Positions 1 to 8,729 of a DNA stretch of 64,000 bases are shown piece by piece; positions within the stretch are counted from its first letter, which is position 1; every line of letters begins with the position of its first letter. The DNA comes from SZUA-584 sp964441275. Its GTDB lineage: Bacteria > Bacillota > Clostridia > Christensenellales > SZUA-584. Made by a program: the position numbers and the translations under genes. The notes beneath the pieces are model-generated. The model was given only the letters and a program-made list of their open reading frames with translations. It did not search any database and was not told the origin of the DNA. The stretch spans positions 1-64,000 of the forward strand of contig CAYTUG010000009.1 in assembly GCA_964441275.1 (NCBI GenBank). The letters are read 5' to 3'.

Positions 1-28
1 CCAGCGGGCAAGTACCCGCACCCATGTT

Positions 29-61
29 CGCAAACTGCTTCGGCGGGTTGCGATTTTTTTT
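29..61 (+). terminator. Rho-independent terminator at the left edge
   Basis: A hairpin with arms CGCAA and TTGCG, an inner GC pair and a TTCG tetraloop is followed by eight T residues. A separate small hairpin (GCGGG/CCCGC) lies just before it at 4-19. The transcript it ends begins outside the window, so what it terminates cannot be seen. It may be the 3' end of a structured RNA or of a coding gene. Confidence 0.7.
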
Positions 62-136
62 GCTCGAAAACACGGAATCTAAATAGTCAAACCCCTTTTT
101 ATTACAAAAAAACATCAGTCTTTTGTCCAATATGTA

Positions 137-150
137 TTGTAGTCCTACAA
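137..150. promoter_or_regulatory. Short perfect dyad upstream of the first lipoprotein gene
   Basis: TTGTAG and CTACAA are separated by two bases, about 90 bases before the start codon of the lipoprotein gene. It sits upstream of a possible -10 element (TATAAT, 203-208) and could be a repressor-type operator. No regulator is identified, and the dyad is short enough to occur by chance. Confidence 0.25.
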
Positions 151-240
151 GACAACGTAGACAAGCGATAAATTTAAAATAAACATAATTGTTCGTTTAT
201 GATATAATTGTTAAAACTCACTAAACCGGGAAGGTATAGA

Positions 241-822
241 ATGCGCAAATTAATATTTTTAATGCTGTGCATAGTGTTTGCAGCGGCTTTTGGATGTGGC
301 GCACAAGACGAGCTTATTTTATCAAAAACAGTTAAGTCTTTGGAAGGAGGGTTAACCTTTTTTGTTCCGGACAACTGGGAATCTGAACCTACCGATGCGG
401 ACATAATGGTTTTAAAGCTTACGGACAGCATATCGGCTTACGCGCAAATATATTACTTGGCGTATGATGAAGAATATTTAACTCTTGACGATTTTATAGA
501 AGAATGCTGCTTGCGATACAGCGATGATTTTATAGGAGAAGTACAATCGCTCAATATAAGCGGAATGTCTGCAAAAAAGTTCGAGTATGTTTACGAGGAT
601 TTTACGGAATACTTTGAAGAGGCCAAGTTTCACGGGTTTGAATACTTTATTGATGCGCCCGAAGGCGTAATATATGTAGATATCTACCATTCGCTTATAA
701 ATCCCGCATCCGAGACACAACAAGTGTCTACAAAAAAACAACGGGAATTGCTTGAGAATATTGTTGAGGGCATGATTATAGAAAAAGAAGATTACAATGG
801 CGAAACAAGCCTGCCAAGCTGA
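241..822 (+). CDS. Putative lipoprotein, function unknown
   Basis: This encodes a 193-residue protein. It opens with a classic lipoprotein signal peptide: positive MRK, a hydrophobic run, then a lipobox ending AFGC with the lipid-bearing Cys near residue 18. The mature part is acidic and alternates short predicted beta strands with an internal helix. It loosely recalls the PsbP-like or DUF1795-type fold, but I do not recognise the family firmly. The ATG at 241 is chosen because GGAAGG lies just upstream and the lipobox position then fits; the frame stays open further 5'. A short hairpin terminator follows at 853-873. It should be anchored to the outer face of the membrane. It lies upstream of the spore genes, and nothing in it proves a sporulation role. 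Confidence 0.7.
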   Translation: MRKLIFLMLCIVFAAAFGCGAQDELILSKTVKSLEGGLTFFVPDNWESEPTDADIMVLKLTDSISAYAQIYYLAYDEEYLTLDDFIEECCLRYSDDFIGEVQSLNISGMSAKKFEYVYEDFTEYFEEAKFHGFEYFIDAPEGVIYVDIYHSLINPASETQQVSTKKQRELLENIVEGMIIEKEDYNGETSLPS

Positions 823-852
823 AATTAGATTGTAAAACATTATAAACCTTCT

Positions 853-873
853 AAGTCCTTCAGGGCTTTTTTT
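853..873 (+). terminator. Short hairpin terminator after the lipoprotein gene
   Basis: AAGTCC and GGGCTT pair across a four-base loop and run into seven T residues. It separates the lipoprotein gene from spoIIR. The stem is only six pairs long, so its efficiency is uncertain. Confidence 0.5.
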
Positions 874-950
874 GTATTCCAAAATGAATAATTTTTGTGT
901 ATACGTCAATAATCAATGTGTGTATAGATAATGGTTTAAGGACAGTTTGT

Positions 951-1475
951 ATGTTTAAGAAAAACAAATTTAAAAAACTGATGTTCATTGGATTAGTATT
1001 GGCGCTTACAGCGCAGCTTTTCGGGTGCGCCCAAACGCCGCTTAGGCTGCATATTAAAGCGAACTCGAACAGCAAGGAAGACCAGGCAATAAAACTTAGC
1101 GTGCGTGACGCTATTTTGGCTGTGTCCCGGGACGGAATAATTCAATGTGAAGATTATGCTTCGGCATGTGCATATATAGAGGACAGTCTTGAAATAATAA
1201 ATAAGACGGCAGATAAGGTGCTAACAGACGGCGGTTTTGGATACAAAGCGTATGCACAAGTCGGGGTGTTTCATTTTCCCGATAAAACGTATCAGGGCAA
1301 AGTTTATCCGGAAGGGGACTATCAGGCCCTTTCCGTAACGCTTGGCAAGGGTGAAGGGGAAAACTGGTGGTGCGTGATGTTTCCGCCGCTGTGTATTACG
1401 GAAGTGGATAAAACAGAGCAAGAAACTGAGTTTACGTCATTTTTTGCAGAACTTTTTGAATACATTTTTGGATAA
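951..1475 (+). CDS. spoIIR: Stage II sporulation protein R (SpoIIR)
   Basis: SpoIIR is the forespore-made signalling protein that triggers SpoIIGA to process pro-sigma-E in the mother cell. The 174-residue product has an N-terminal hydrophobic segment, then the family hallmark RLHIKANSNSKEDQ. Near the C-terminus is a second conserved block, GENWWCVMFPPLC, preceded by the typical FPDKTY strand. The ATG at 951 is preferred over the upstream GTG at 897 because AAGGA lies about ten bases before it and it starts the signal peptide. The hydrophobic segment ends in LFGC, which reads as a lipobox; SpoIIR is normally described as secreted or membrane-tethered. It is followed at once by sleB. Length is slightly below the usual 200 or so residues. 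Confidence 0.9.
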   Translation: MFKKNKFKKLMFIGLVLALTAQLFGCAQTPLRLHIKANSNSKEDQAIKLSVRDAILAVSRDGIIQCEDYASACAYIEDSLEIINKTADKVLTDGGFGYKAYAQVGVFHFPDKTYQGKVYPEGDYQALSVTLGKGEGENWWCVMFPPLCITEVDKTEQETEFTSFFAELFEYIFG

Positions 1476-1506
1476 GCCGTTAAAGAAACTTCAAGGAGCC
1501 GGGCAC

Positions 1507-2184
1507 ATGAGAGGGTTTGTCAAGCCACTTATACTTACTATAATGATTTTGGTCGCAGTTTTCAATTACGACTGCGCCATACTGCCTGCGGTTAGCTATA
1601 GAATGGGGACAAGCGGCGAAGGTGTAAAACAGGTACAACGCCGCCTCTTAGACTGGGGATATTACAAAGGTAAAGTTGACGGGTATTACGGAGTTTTAAC
1701 GCAGGACGCGGTTATTGCTTTTCAAAAAAAGCACAGGATAACAATAGATGGGATTGTGGGAGCGCAGACGGCCGAAAAGCTTGGTATTTCGCTTGCTTCC
1801 GGCCGCTCTAACAGCTCTGGTACAAACCAAAATGACAATGATGTATACTTGCTTGCCCAGCTATGCCACAGCGAGGCAAGGGGCGAGCCTTACGAAGGTA
1901 TGGTTGCCGTTGCATCTGTTGTTTTAAACAGGATAAAAAGTTCGCAGTTTCCTAATACTATGGCAAAGGTTATCTACCAAAGCGGCGCTTTTTCCGTCGT
2001 AGACGATGGGCAGATAAACATGGCGCCTAATGCGGCCTCGCTGCGGGCGGCGAGAGATGCCATAAACGGCTGGGACCCCTCGGGGGGCGCGCTGTTTTTT
2101 TACAATCCCTCTAAAACACAAAACAAATGGATTCGCTCAAGGCCGGTTATTATTACTATAGGAACGCATATTTTTTGCAAATAG
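1507..2184 (+). CDS. sleB: Spore cortex-lytic enzyme SleB-like (PG-binding + hydrolase_2)
   Basis: SleB is a lytic transglycosylase that degrades muramic-lactam-containing spore cortex during germination. The 225-residue product begins with a hydrophobic export segment. A peptidoglycan-binding repeat follows at about residues 35-95, recognised by VKQVQRRLLDWGYYKGKVDG and later FQKKHRITIDGIVG. The catalytic hydrolase_2 domain starts at about residue 115 with LLAQLCHSEARGEPYEGMVA, including the key Glu of SEARGE, and ends normally. The start at 1507 has AAGGAG seven to eight bases upstream. It is followed after 10 bases by ypeB, the gene whose product normally partners and stabilises SleB in the spore, so the assignment is well supported by context. 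Confidence 0.9.
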   Translation: MRGFVKPLILTIMILVAVFNYDCAILPAVSYRMGTSGEGVKQVQRRLLDWGYYKGKVDGYYGVLTQDAVIAFQKKHRITIDGIVGAQTAEKLGISLASGRSNSSGTNQNDNDVYLLAQLCHSEARGEPYEGMVAVASVVLNRIKSSQFPNTMAKVIYQSGAFSVVDDGQINMAPNAASLRAARDAINGWDPSGGALFFYNPSKTQNKWIRSRPVIITIGTHIFCK

Positions 2185-2194
2185 GGAGGCGCTT

Positions 2195-3520
2195 ATGAAA
2201 AGGATTCACAAGCTTATAGCATTGGTAACGGCGGGGTTGATTATAGCGGGTCTGTCTGCTTACGCAATTTTGCTTAATGGGGAGAAAAGCCGGCTTGAGC
2301 GTCAGATAAGCTCAATTTATTCGCGTTCATTTGAAGATTTGCTTACCAATGTCTCAAGTCTTGAAGCGAAGCTTAACAAACTTGAAGCCGCAAGCGGGCT
2401 TATGCAACATCAGATGCTGCTAATGGACGCTTGGAGGCAGGCAGGCGAAACGGAAGGGTCTATATGCGCATTGCCTGTTTCTTTTTCGGGAACGGGCGCG
2501 CTGACTCAATTTGTAAACCGCGCAGGAGATTGCTGCCGGGCGCTGTCCCGCAAGCTTGCATACGGTAAAACGCTAACGGATAACGATATTAGCCAGATAC
2601 AAGATATGGCAGGCTCGTGCAGGGAAATTTACGTCAAGCTGAATTCAATTTTGAATGACGGGGAATATCCGGGCGATTTAGGCTTTTCATCGGGCGTATA
2701 TATGGTAGGAGAAGAGCAAGGCGGCAATATTGATTTTGCCAATCAACAGTTTCCCCGTTTAATATATGACGGACCGTTTTCGGAAAGCACCGAAAACAAA
2801 ACCCCGAAAGGCGTCAGCGGAAACGAGGTTTCAAGCGAAAAAGCGGCGGCGGCGGCGGCAAAGTTTTTGGGAACTTCCGTTAATGACATTGCGCTTGACG
2901 GCGAATGCAACGGCACAATACCATGTTATAAGTTTAACGGAAAAAAAGCCGGGCAAAGCTTTGAAATTTCAATAACAAAAAAGGAAGCTAAGGTGCTTTG
3001 GTATATGAATACGCACGATGGCGGGATTTCGGCGGTTCCAACCGATGAAAAATATGAACAGCTGTCCGAAGCAGCGCAAAAATTTTTGCGGGATAAGAAG
3101 TACGGCGAAAGCACACCAAGCTACGCTCAGTTTTATAACGGGCTTGCCATAATAAATTTAGCGCCCGTTGAAGATGATATTGTGTTGTATCCGGATTTAA
3201 TAAAGGTTTGGCTTGATATTCCTACATGCAAAGTGGTGGGCATAGACGCAAATAATTATTTGATGTCGCATAAAAACCGCAGTTTTGTTAAACCTGTACT
3301 TTCAAAAGAACAGGCTCAAAAAAAGGTTAACAAAACAATCAAAGTCGAAAAAACAAGATTAGCGCTTATACCGTTAGAATCCGGAGCAGAGAAATTATGT
3401 TGGGAATTTACCGGCTCGTGCAACGGGCACGATTATATAATTTACATAAACGTTTTAACCGGCGATGAGGAGGATATACTCATTATACAGCATACGAACA
3501 ACGGCACTCTTGTAATGTAG
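2195..3520 (+). CDS. ypeB: Germination protein YpeB
   Basis: YpeB is needed for correct localisation and stability of SleB in dormant spores. The 441-residue product has an N-terminal transmembrane helix (about residues 8-27) and a long helical region with the sequence SFEDLLTNVSSLEAKLNK typical of the YpeB N-domain. Three PepSY-like modules follow toward the C-terminus, the last reading LCWEFTGSCNG...YINVLTGDEEDI. The start has GGGAGG seven bases upstream. sleB lies just before it in the same orientation, forming the usual germination bicistron. A weak hairpin at 3566-3589 may end transcription before the convergent ATPase operon. Confidence 0.9.
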   Translation: MKRIHKLIALVTAGLIIAGLSAYAILLNGEKSRLERQISSIYSRSFEDLLTNVSSLEAKLNKLEAASGLMQHQMLLMDAWRQAGETEGSICALPVSFSGTGALTQFVNRAGDCCRALSRKLAYGKTLTDNDISQIQDMAGSCREIYVKLNSILNDGEYPGDLGFSSGVYMVGEEQGGNIDFANQQFPRLIYDGPFSESTENKTPKGVSGNEVSSEKAAAAAAKFLGTSVNDIALDGECNGTIPCYKFNGKKAGQSFEISITKKEAKVLWYMNTHDGGISAVPTDEKYEQLSEAAQKFLRDKKYGESTPSYAQFYNGLAIINLAPVEDDIVLYPDLIKVWLDIPTCKVVGIDANNYLMSHKNRSFVKPVLSKEQAQKKVNKTIKVEKTRLALIPLESGAEKLCWEFTGSCNGHDYIIYINVLTGDEEDILIIQHTNNGTLVM

Positions 3521-3565
3521 CGGCGGCGTTATAAGCTGATTGGCAAATGCGTGAGAAACAAACAC

Positions 3566-3589
3566 CGCAACGGTTAATTGCGCGTTTTT
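3566..3589 (+). terminator. Possible terminator after ypeB
   Basis: CGCAA and TTGCG pair across a seven-base loop and are followed by CG and five T residues. It lies in the 88-base gap between the convergent ypeB and V-ATPase subunit D genes. The stem is short, so this is tentative. Confidence 0.4.
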
Positions 3590-3608
3590 GTTTGAATCAA
3601 ACGGGCTT

Positions 3609-4250
3609 TTATTCTATTGCTCTTTTCGCTATCATCTCTTTGGTTTTCATAAGCCTGATAAGATTGCCCCGTTCGTTTTCGTCAAGTTTCATTCTGATGT
3701 ATTTTATAGTTTCGATTAATTGCGGTATCATCACGTATTCAAGAGCGTTTACCCTCCGCCGGGTTTTTTCAATTTCATCCGCCAATAAATTGCATGTTTT
3801 TTCAAGCTCGGCAAGCTCTATTAGTTTTGGCAACATTTGAGAAAGCTTATCCGTAGAGTGGTCAAGCTCTGCCGATGTATTCATCAAACCATAGGGGAAA
3901 AAGCTGCGTTCTTGTTTTTTTTCGGTATAGCTTATTTTTGGGACATCGACATTCATTATGTTTGCGCGCGATAAAACAACTTCCGCCTCGCGTATTGGGT
4001 AGATTAATGCCTCGTCCATAGCTTCTTTGCTCATCGCTATGCGTGCAAGCGCAAAACCGCGCAGCGCAAGCGTAAGAGACTCTTCAACAGTTTTACGCAG
4101 CTCTTTGTTCTTGCGTATGAGCAACAAAAATATGCGCACCATTTCGTCGCGCTTGTCTTTTAAAAGTTTGTGCCCCCTTGAAGCAGTCGCCAATCGCTTT
4201 TTAAGCTTTGTAAGCTGCATCCTTGTCGGGTTTACTCTTAGCAGAGCCAT
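3609..4250 (-). CDS. atpD: V/A-type ATP synthase subunit D
   Basis: Subunit D forms the central rotor shaft of the V/A-type ATPase, joining the A3B3 head to the membrane ring. The 213-residue product starts ALLRVNPTRMQLTKLKKRLATASRGHKLLKDKRDEM in outline, the diagnostic N-terminal block of the family. It is almost entirely helical, as expected for an antiparallel coiled coil, and a C-terminal RRVNALEYVMIPQ block is the second family hallmark. It is the last gene of the ATPase operon, four bases downstream of subunit B. Length is normal for the family. Confidence 0.95.
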   Translation of the reverse strand: MALLRVNPTRMQLTKLKKRLATASRGHKLLKDKRDEMVRIFLLLIRKNKELRKTVEESLTLALRGFALARIAMSKEAMDEALIYPIREAEVVLSRANIMNVDVPKISYTEKKQERSFFPYGLMNTSAELDHSTDKLSQMLPKLIELAELEKTCNLLADEIEKTRRRVNALEYVMIPQLIETIKYIRMKLDENERGNLIRLMKTKEMIAKRAIE

Positions 4251-4253
4251 ATA

Positions 4254-5633
4254 TTAATCCTCGTCCGCAGGCAAATATTTTTCAATATAGGCGTCGCTTA
4301 TGCGCTTTAGTTCCGCCTTAGGCAAAATCTTTAGCAGCTTCCATCCTAAGTCTAACGTTTCCTCGATAGAACGGTTGGTTTCATACCCTTGCGAAACGTA
4401 TTCGCGCTCGAAAGCATCGGCAAATTTAGCATAAAGTTTATCAATATCTGATAAAGCCGCTTCGCCCAAGATAACGGAAAGCTCTTTAGCGTCTTTGCCG
4501 CGTGCATAAGCGGCGAACAGCTGGTTCATGGTGTCCGCATGGTCTTCACGCGTTTTGTCTTTGCCAATGCCCTTATCTTTAAGCCTTGAGAGGGAAGGTA
4601 GCACATCAATAGGGGGCGTTAATCCCTTGCGCAGCAGCTCGCGGGATAATATTATTTGCCCTTCCGTAATATAGCCGGTTAAATCGGGTATTGGGTGCGT
4701 TTTATCGTCTTCGGGCATAGAAAGAATAGGTATCTGGGTTACAGAGCCTTCCCTTCCTCTTATTCGCCCCGCCCGCTCGTACATAGTCGCTAAGTCGGTA
4801 TAAAGATAACCGGGATAGCCGCGCCTTCCCGGAACTTCTTTTCTTGCCGCCGATATTTCTCTTAACGCCTCGGCGTAGTTGGTGATATCGGTAATGATTA
4901 CAAGAACGTGCAGCCCTTTTTCATAAGCGAGATATTCTGCAGCGGTTAACGCCATTCGCGGAGTGGATATACGCTCTATTGCCGGGTCGTCCGCAAGGTT
5001 TATAAACAAAACTGTGCGATCAATCGCACCCGTTTTTTTAAAGTCAGAAATGAAAAAGTCCGCTTCCGCAAAAGTTATGCCGACGGCGGCAAAAACTACC
5101 GCAAAACTTGCCTGGGTGCCCAAAACTTTTGCTTGACGCGCTATTTGTGCCGCAAGGTTTGCGTGGGGTAAGCCCGAACCGGAAAACACCGGTAACTTTT
5201 GTCCGCGAACAAGCGTGTTTAGCCCATCGATAGCAGATATACCCGTTTGAATAAACTCTTCCGGATAATCCCTTGCCGACGGATTTATGGGGGCGCCGTT
5301 TATATCCATTCGTTTTTCGGGTATTATTGCCGGTCCGCCGTCCATAGGTTCCCCCATGCCGTCAAAAACGCGCCCTAACATGTCGTATGATACGGCTAAT
5401 TCAATACTTCGTCCTAAAAAACGCGCCTTGGATGTTGATATTTTCAAGCCCTGCGCGCTCTCGAAAAGCTGTACAAGCGCCTTGTCGCCGTCTATTTCAA
5501 GCACTTTTCCGCGGCGTATGTCGCCGTCCTGCTGAATAATTTGAACGAGCTCGTCGTATTTAATTCCGCTGACCCCCTCAACAAGCATAAGGGGGCCGAC
5601 AACCTCGCTAATTGTGCGGTATTCTTTAAGCAA
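4254..5633 (-). CDS. atpB: V/A-type ATP synthase subunit B
   Basis: This is the non-catalytic nucleotide-site subunit of the A3B3 head. The 459-residue product has the typical LKEYRTISEVVGPLMLVEGV start, the GRVFDGMGEP segment, and a central nucleotide-binding fold with VFSGSGLPHANLAAQIARQA in place of a P-loop. The GRRGYPGYLYTDLATMYERAGR block is highly conserved. The frame is open to a GTG at 5654, but I choose the TTG at 5633. It has AAGGTGG eight bases upstream and aligns with the start of Enterococcus hirae NtpB (458 residues). It then overlaps the end of subunit A by eight bases, consistent with translational coupling. Confidence 0.93.
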   Translation of the reverse strand: MLKEYRTISEVVGPLMLVEGVSGIKYDELVQIIQQDGDIRRGKVLEIDGDKALVQLFESAQGLKISTSKARFLGRSIELAVSYDMLGRVFDGMGEPMDGGPAIIPEKRMDINGAPINPSARDYPEEFIQTGISAIDGLNTLVRGQKLPVFSGSGLPHANLAAQIARQAKVLGTQASFAVVFAAVGITFAEADFFISDFKKTGAIDRTVLFINLADDPAIERISTPRMALTAAEYLAYEKGLHVLVIITDITNYAEALREISAARKEVPGRRGYPGYLYTDLATMYERAGRIRGREGSVTQIPILSMPEDDKTHPIPDLTGYITEGQIILSRELLRKGLTPPIDVLPSLSRLKDKGIGKDKTREDHADTMNQLFAAYARGKDAKELSVILGEAALSDIDKLYAKFADAFEREYVSQGYETNRSIEETLDLGWKLLKILPKAELKRISDAYIEKYLPADED

Positions 5634-7401
5634 TTTCAATTCCACCTTCCTCACAAAGCGCCGCTATCTGAGATTTTAGGCTTTCGCGTATATTTGCAAA
5701 ATGTTCGGTTGCATTTTTTTCGTCTACATATTTGGCGCGGCCAATATCTTCTCTTATTGGCATGGCGGTTATTTTGGACAGGGGAGCGCCAGCGGCCAAT
5801 GCGTTTTCTCCGAGTTCGCCCCACTCAAGTATTAAAGAAAGCATGCCCGCCTGTTTATTCAGCGAAGTATAAGTATCAGTTTGATGAAAAGCGTTTTGAT
5901 GCAGGTAATCTTCGCGTATTGAACGGCAGGTTTCTAACTTTAAGCGGTCTTTCAAAGACAGCGCGTCAACGCCCACAAGGCGCACAATTTCTTCAAGTTC
6001 GGATTCCTCCTGCAGCAGTTGCATGGTTTTTGCGCGCAAAGCGTTCCATTGCTTGGACACGTTATCGTCAAACCATTCGTTCAGATTTTCGGTGTAAAGG
6101 GAATAAGAAGTAAGCCAGTCTATTGCAGGAAAATGGCGTTTGTAGGCTAACTGGTCGGACAATCCCCAAAACACTTTTACTATTCTTAAAGTAGCCTGTG
6201 AAACGGGTTCGGAAATATCGCCCCCCGGGGGGGATACTGCGCCTATTGCGGTTATCGCCCCTGTGCGGCCATCGGAACCGAGGGCTTTTACAATACCTGC
6301 GCGCTCATAAAACCCGGCAAGCCTTGAGGAAAGATAGGCCGGATAGCCTTCGTCCCCCGGCATCTCTTCAAGCCGTCCGGACATCTCGCGCAACGCTTCC
6401 GCCCACCTCGAGGTTGAATCCGCCATTACGGCGACTTTATAACCCATATCCCTAAAGTACTCCGCTATGGTTATTCCGGTATATATAGAAGCTTCCCGCG
6501 CCGCCACAGGCATATCGGAAGTGTTGGCGATAAGCACTGTGCGCTTCATAAGCGGTTCTCCCGAGCGCGGGTCTTTAAGCTCTGGAAACTCCATAAGAAC
6601 GTCTGTCATTTCGTTGCCGCGTTCTCCGCAACCGATGTATACTATTATGTCGGCATCGGCCCATTTAGCTAACTGGTGCTGAACCACGGTCTTTCCGCTT
6701 CCAAAAGGGCCGGGCACGGCGGCAACGCCTCCTTTGGCGATTGGGAAAAGAGTATCAATGACTCTTTGACCTGTTATCATCGGCTCGGCCGGGGGCAGTT
6801 TCTCGGCAAAAGGACGGCCAATTCGCACCGGCCATTTTTGCAGCATTTTGACTTCGACTGTTTCGTTTTTTGCCGTTTTCAGCTTTGCGATAGGCTCTAC
6901 AATCGTTGCATTGCCGTCCGCAAGCCATTCTAATGTGCCCGAAACGCCGGGAGGCACCATAATAAAATGGCGTACCAACGTAGTTTCCTGAACATAACCT
7001 AAAAAGTCGCCCGGCGTTAGCATATCGCCCGCATTAGCCAAAGGCTTAAACTGCCACTCTTTGTCGTAATCAAGCGCAGGAGGGCTTATCCCGCGGCTTA
7101 TTCGGTCTCCAACTATCTCGTATATTTTATCAAGCGGGCGTTGTATGCCGTCAAATATAGAGGCGATAAGCCCGGGCGCAAGCTCAACCGACAGCGGATT
7201 ATCGGTAGGATATACCGTTTCACCCGGCCCTAATCCGCTCGTTTCCTCATAGACTTGAATTGACGCCATCTCGCCCCTAAGCTCAATGATCTCTCCAATT
7301 AATTTCTTTTCGCTTACTCGCACAACGTCGTATATTTTGCTGTCTTTTAGCCCCTTTGCTACTATCAGCGGACCGGAAACCTTAACTATCTTGCCTTCCA
7401 T
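5626..7401 (-). CDS. atpA: V/A-type ATP synthase catalytic subunit A
   Basis: Subunit A carries the catalytic sites of the rotary ATPase. The 591-residue product begins MEGKIVKVSGPLIVAKG. It has the non-homologous insertion typical of V/A-type A subunits (about residues 110-190) and the P-loop GPFGSGKT near residue 230, followed by YIGCGERGNEMTDVL. The SRWAEALREMSGRLEEMPGDEGYP block with the catalytic-site Arg/Glu region is intact. Length matches the family (about 590). It lies between subunits F and B in the normal gene order. A complete set of neighbouring subunits argues for a functional complex. Confidence 0.95.
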   Translation of the reverse strand: MEGKIVKVSGPLIVAKGLKDSKIYDVVRVSEKKLIGEIIELRGEMASIQVYEETSGLGPGETVYPTDNPLSVELAPGLIASIFDGIQRPLDKIYEIVGDRISRGISPPALDYDKEWQFKPLANAGDMLTPGDFLGYVQETTLVRHFIMVPPGVSGTLEWLADGNATIVEPIAKLKTAKNETVEVKMLQKWPVRIGRPFAEKLPPAEPMITGQRVIDTLFPIAKGGVAAVPGPFGSGKTVVQHQLAKWADADIIVYIGCGERGNEMTDVLMEFPELKDPRSGEPLMKRTVLIANTSDMPVAAREASIYTGITIAEYFRDMGYKVAVMADSTSRWAEALREMSGRLEEMPGDEGYPAYLSSRLAGFYERAGIVKALGSDGRTGAITAIGAVSPPGGDISEPVSQATLRIVKVFWGLSDQLAYKRHFPAIDWLTSYSLYTENLNEWFDDNVSKQWNALRAKTMQLLQEESELEEIVRLVGVDALSLKDRLKLETCRSIREDYLHQNAFHQTDTYTSLNKQAGMLSLILEWGELGENALAAGAPLSKITAMPIREDIGRAKYVDEKNATEHFANIRESLKSQIAALCEEGGIEIA

Positions 7402-7420
7402 AACATACCCTTCCTGAAAA

Positions 7421-7732
7421 TTAATCGAGTAAAATATCTGCTCCTATTGCTTTTTCTACATTGGCGCGAATGCCCCGCATGCCAAAACCGGTTGCGCCTT
7501 GGTTTCCCGGAATGGGGATTATCACGGGGTAAGCAGAAGTTTTGTATCGATCTATAGCTTCTTGTGCACATTGCGCCGCATGTTCGGTAATAAAAATTAT
7601 GGCATATCCGCCGTTTGCAAGCCGGTTAATAACCTGCGAAGCGTGTTCTTTGGGTGTAGGAAATATATCAATACCCAAAGTTTTAAAACCTATAATGCTG
7701 TCTAAATCGCCAACGGCGCCAATTTTGTTCAT
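7421..7732 (-). CDS. atpF: V/A-type ATP synthase subunit F
   Basis: Subunit F is the small CheY-like rotor protein bound to subunit D. The 103-residue product starts MNKIGAVGDLDSIIGFKTLGID and contains the family motif YAIIFITEHAAQ, ending with IPGNQGATGFGMRGIRANVEKAIG. The ATG at 7732 is chosen over the longer frame to 7777 because it gives the canonical start and avoids overlap with subunit C. GGAAAAAA precedes it, so the ribosome site is weak. It lies between subunits C and A as in other clostridial ntp/atp operons. Confidence 0.92.
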   Translation of the reverse strand: MNKIGAVGDLDSIIGFKTLGIDIFPTPKEHASQVINRLANGGYAIIFITEHAAQCAQEAIDRYKTSAYPVIIPIPGNQGATGFGMRGIRANVEKAIGADILLD

Positions 7733-7742
7733 GTTTTTTCCT

Positions 7743-8729
7743 TTATTGATAAAGCTGTTTAAGCCTTTGCATAACAATACCGGTATCTATTCCGCTTTGT
7801 TTTGCGCTCATCACCATGCGTACCGCCGCCGCTTCGCGCTGTTTTGCGATATAATAGCCCATCAAAGGGCCGATTCCAAACAGGCCGAAACGGTTTTCAC
7901 GCAGCAAAGACATAAGATAATCATCACGCGCCTTTTCCAACATATATAAACTGCCGCCTTTTTGATAAACCGCAAACGCATCAAAGAGTATATGAGAATA
8001 TCCTTTCGCCGCGGCTGCCAAAAAGCCATCATCCGCAATATCAAACGCATCCAACAGCATACGCTTGCTTAATTTGCCGCCTTTTAAATGAGCTCTGTCA
8101 TAATAGGCTTTGCCTGCCGAGGCCGCCCGGACCCGCAAAAGAGCGATTATGTTTGTCAAATCGAAGAACGCTTGAAAATATTCGGTAACGAGCGCAAAGC
8201 CGAGCCGTTTAACTAAACGCATAATATCTTTTGCATATGCTCTGTCAAGCGCAACTGCGACAATAGATGCATCGGGCGCGGCCGCAAGCTGATTGTCGAT
8301 ATAAGACAATGCTTCTTTCATAGGCAGAGGCAAATCAAAATACTTTTTGTCGGAAACTGCACGCGATAACCTTTCAACGCTTATATTACCTTGCTTTAAA
8401 CCCGATGCGCTTGTGTTGCGCAAAGATAATTTAATAATCGATTTTAAGTTTTGATAATCCCGCTCGGTAAGCATAATTTGAATAAAAGTATCGTTGGGCG
8501 AAAGCGCCTTGATTAAAGAGTCCGTATTATCAAGCTCTTTTGAAATCAGCAGTTCAAAATCATTGTTTGATATGCCTTGTCCGTAACCTAATTCGGCTAA
8601 AGTTTTCATGGCGGCATCAAAAGAATCCGCTTCGATAAGCCTTGAAAGTTTCTCTTTTGTAATTAACCGTTGCTCAAGCACTTTTATTCGCGCAAAAGCA
8701 TACGGGAAACTGCTCGATATCTGTGACAT
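7743..8729 (-). CDS. atpC: V/A-type ATP synthase subunit C
   Basis: Subunit C (relative of eukaryotic subunit d) sits on the membrane ring and links it to the central shaft. The 328-residue product is all-helical. Family features include YAFARIKVLEQRLITKEKLSRLIE at the start, a three-fold repeated helical unit, and a C-terminal FGIGPLMGYYIAKQREAAAVRMVM block. It abuts subunit E with no spacer and precedes subunit F. Sequence conservation in this family is low, so the C-terminal YYIAKQ.E.. block and the operon position carry most of the weight. Confidence 0.9.
   Translation of the reverse strand: MSQISSSFPYAFARIKVLEQRLITKEKLSRLIEADSFDAAMKTLAELGYGQGISNNDFELLISKELDNTDSLIKALSPNDTFIQIMLTERDYQNLKSIIKLSLRNTSASGLKQGNISVERLSRAVSDKKYFDLPLPMKEALSYIDNQLAAAPDASIVAVALDRAYAKDIMRLVKRLGFALVTEYFQAFFDLTNIIALLRVRAASAGKAYYDRAHLKGGKLSKRMLLDAFDIADDGFLAAAAKGYSHILFDAFAVYQKGGSLYMLEKARDDYLMSLLRENRFGLFGIGPLMGYYIAKQREAAAVRMVMSAKQSGIDTGIVMQRLKQLYQ

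Noticed and set aside
5541..6933. Plus-strand frames inside the V-ATPase A and B genes
   Set aside because: They are shadows of strongly conserved minus-strand genes and show no coding features of their own.
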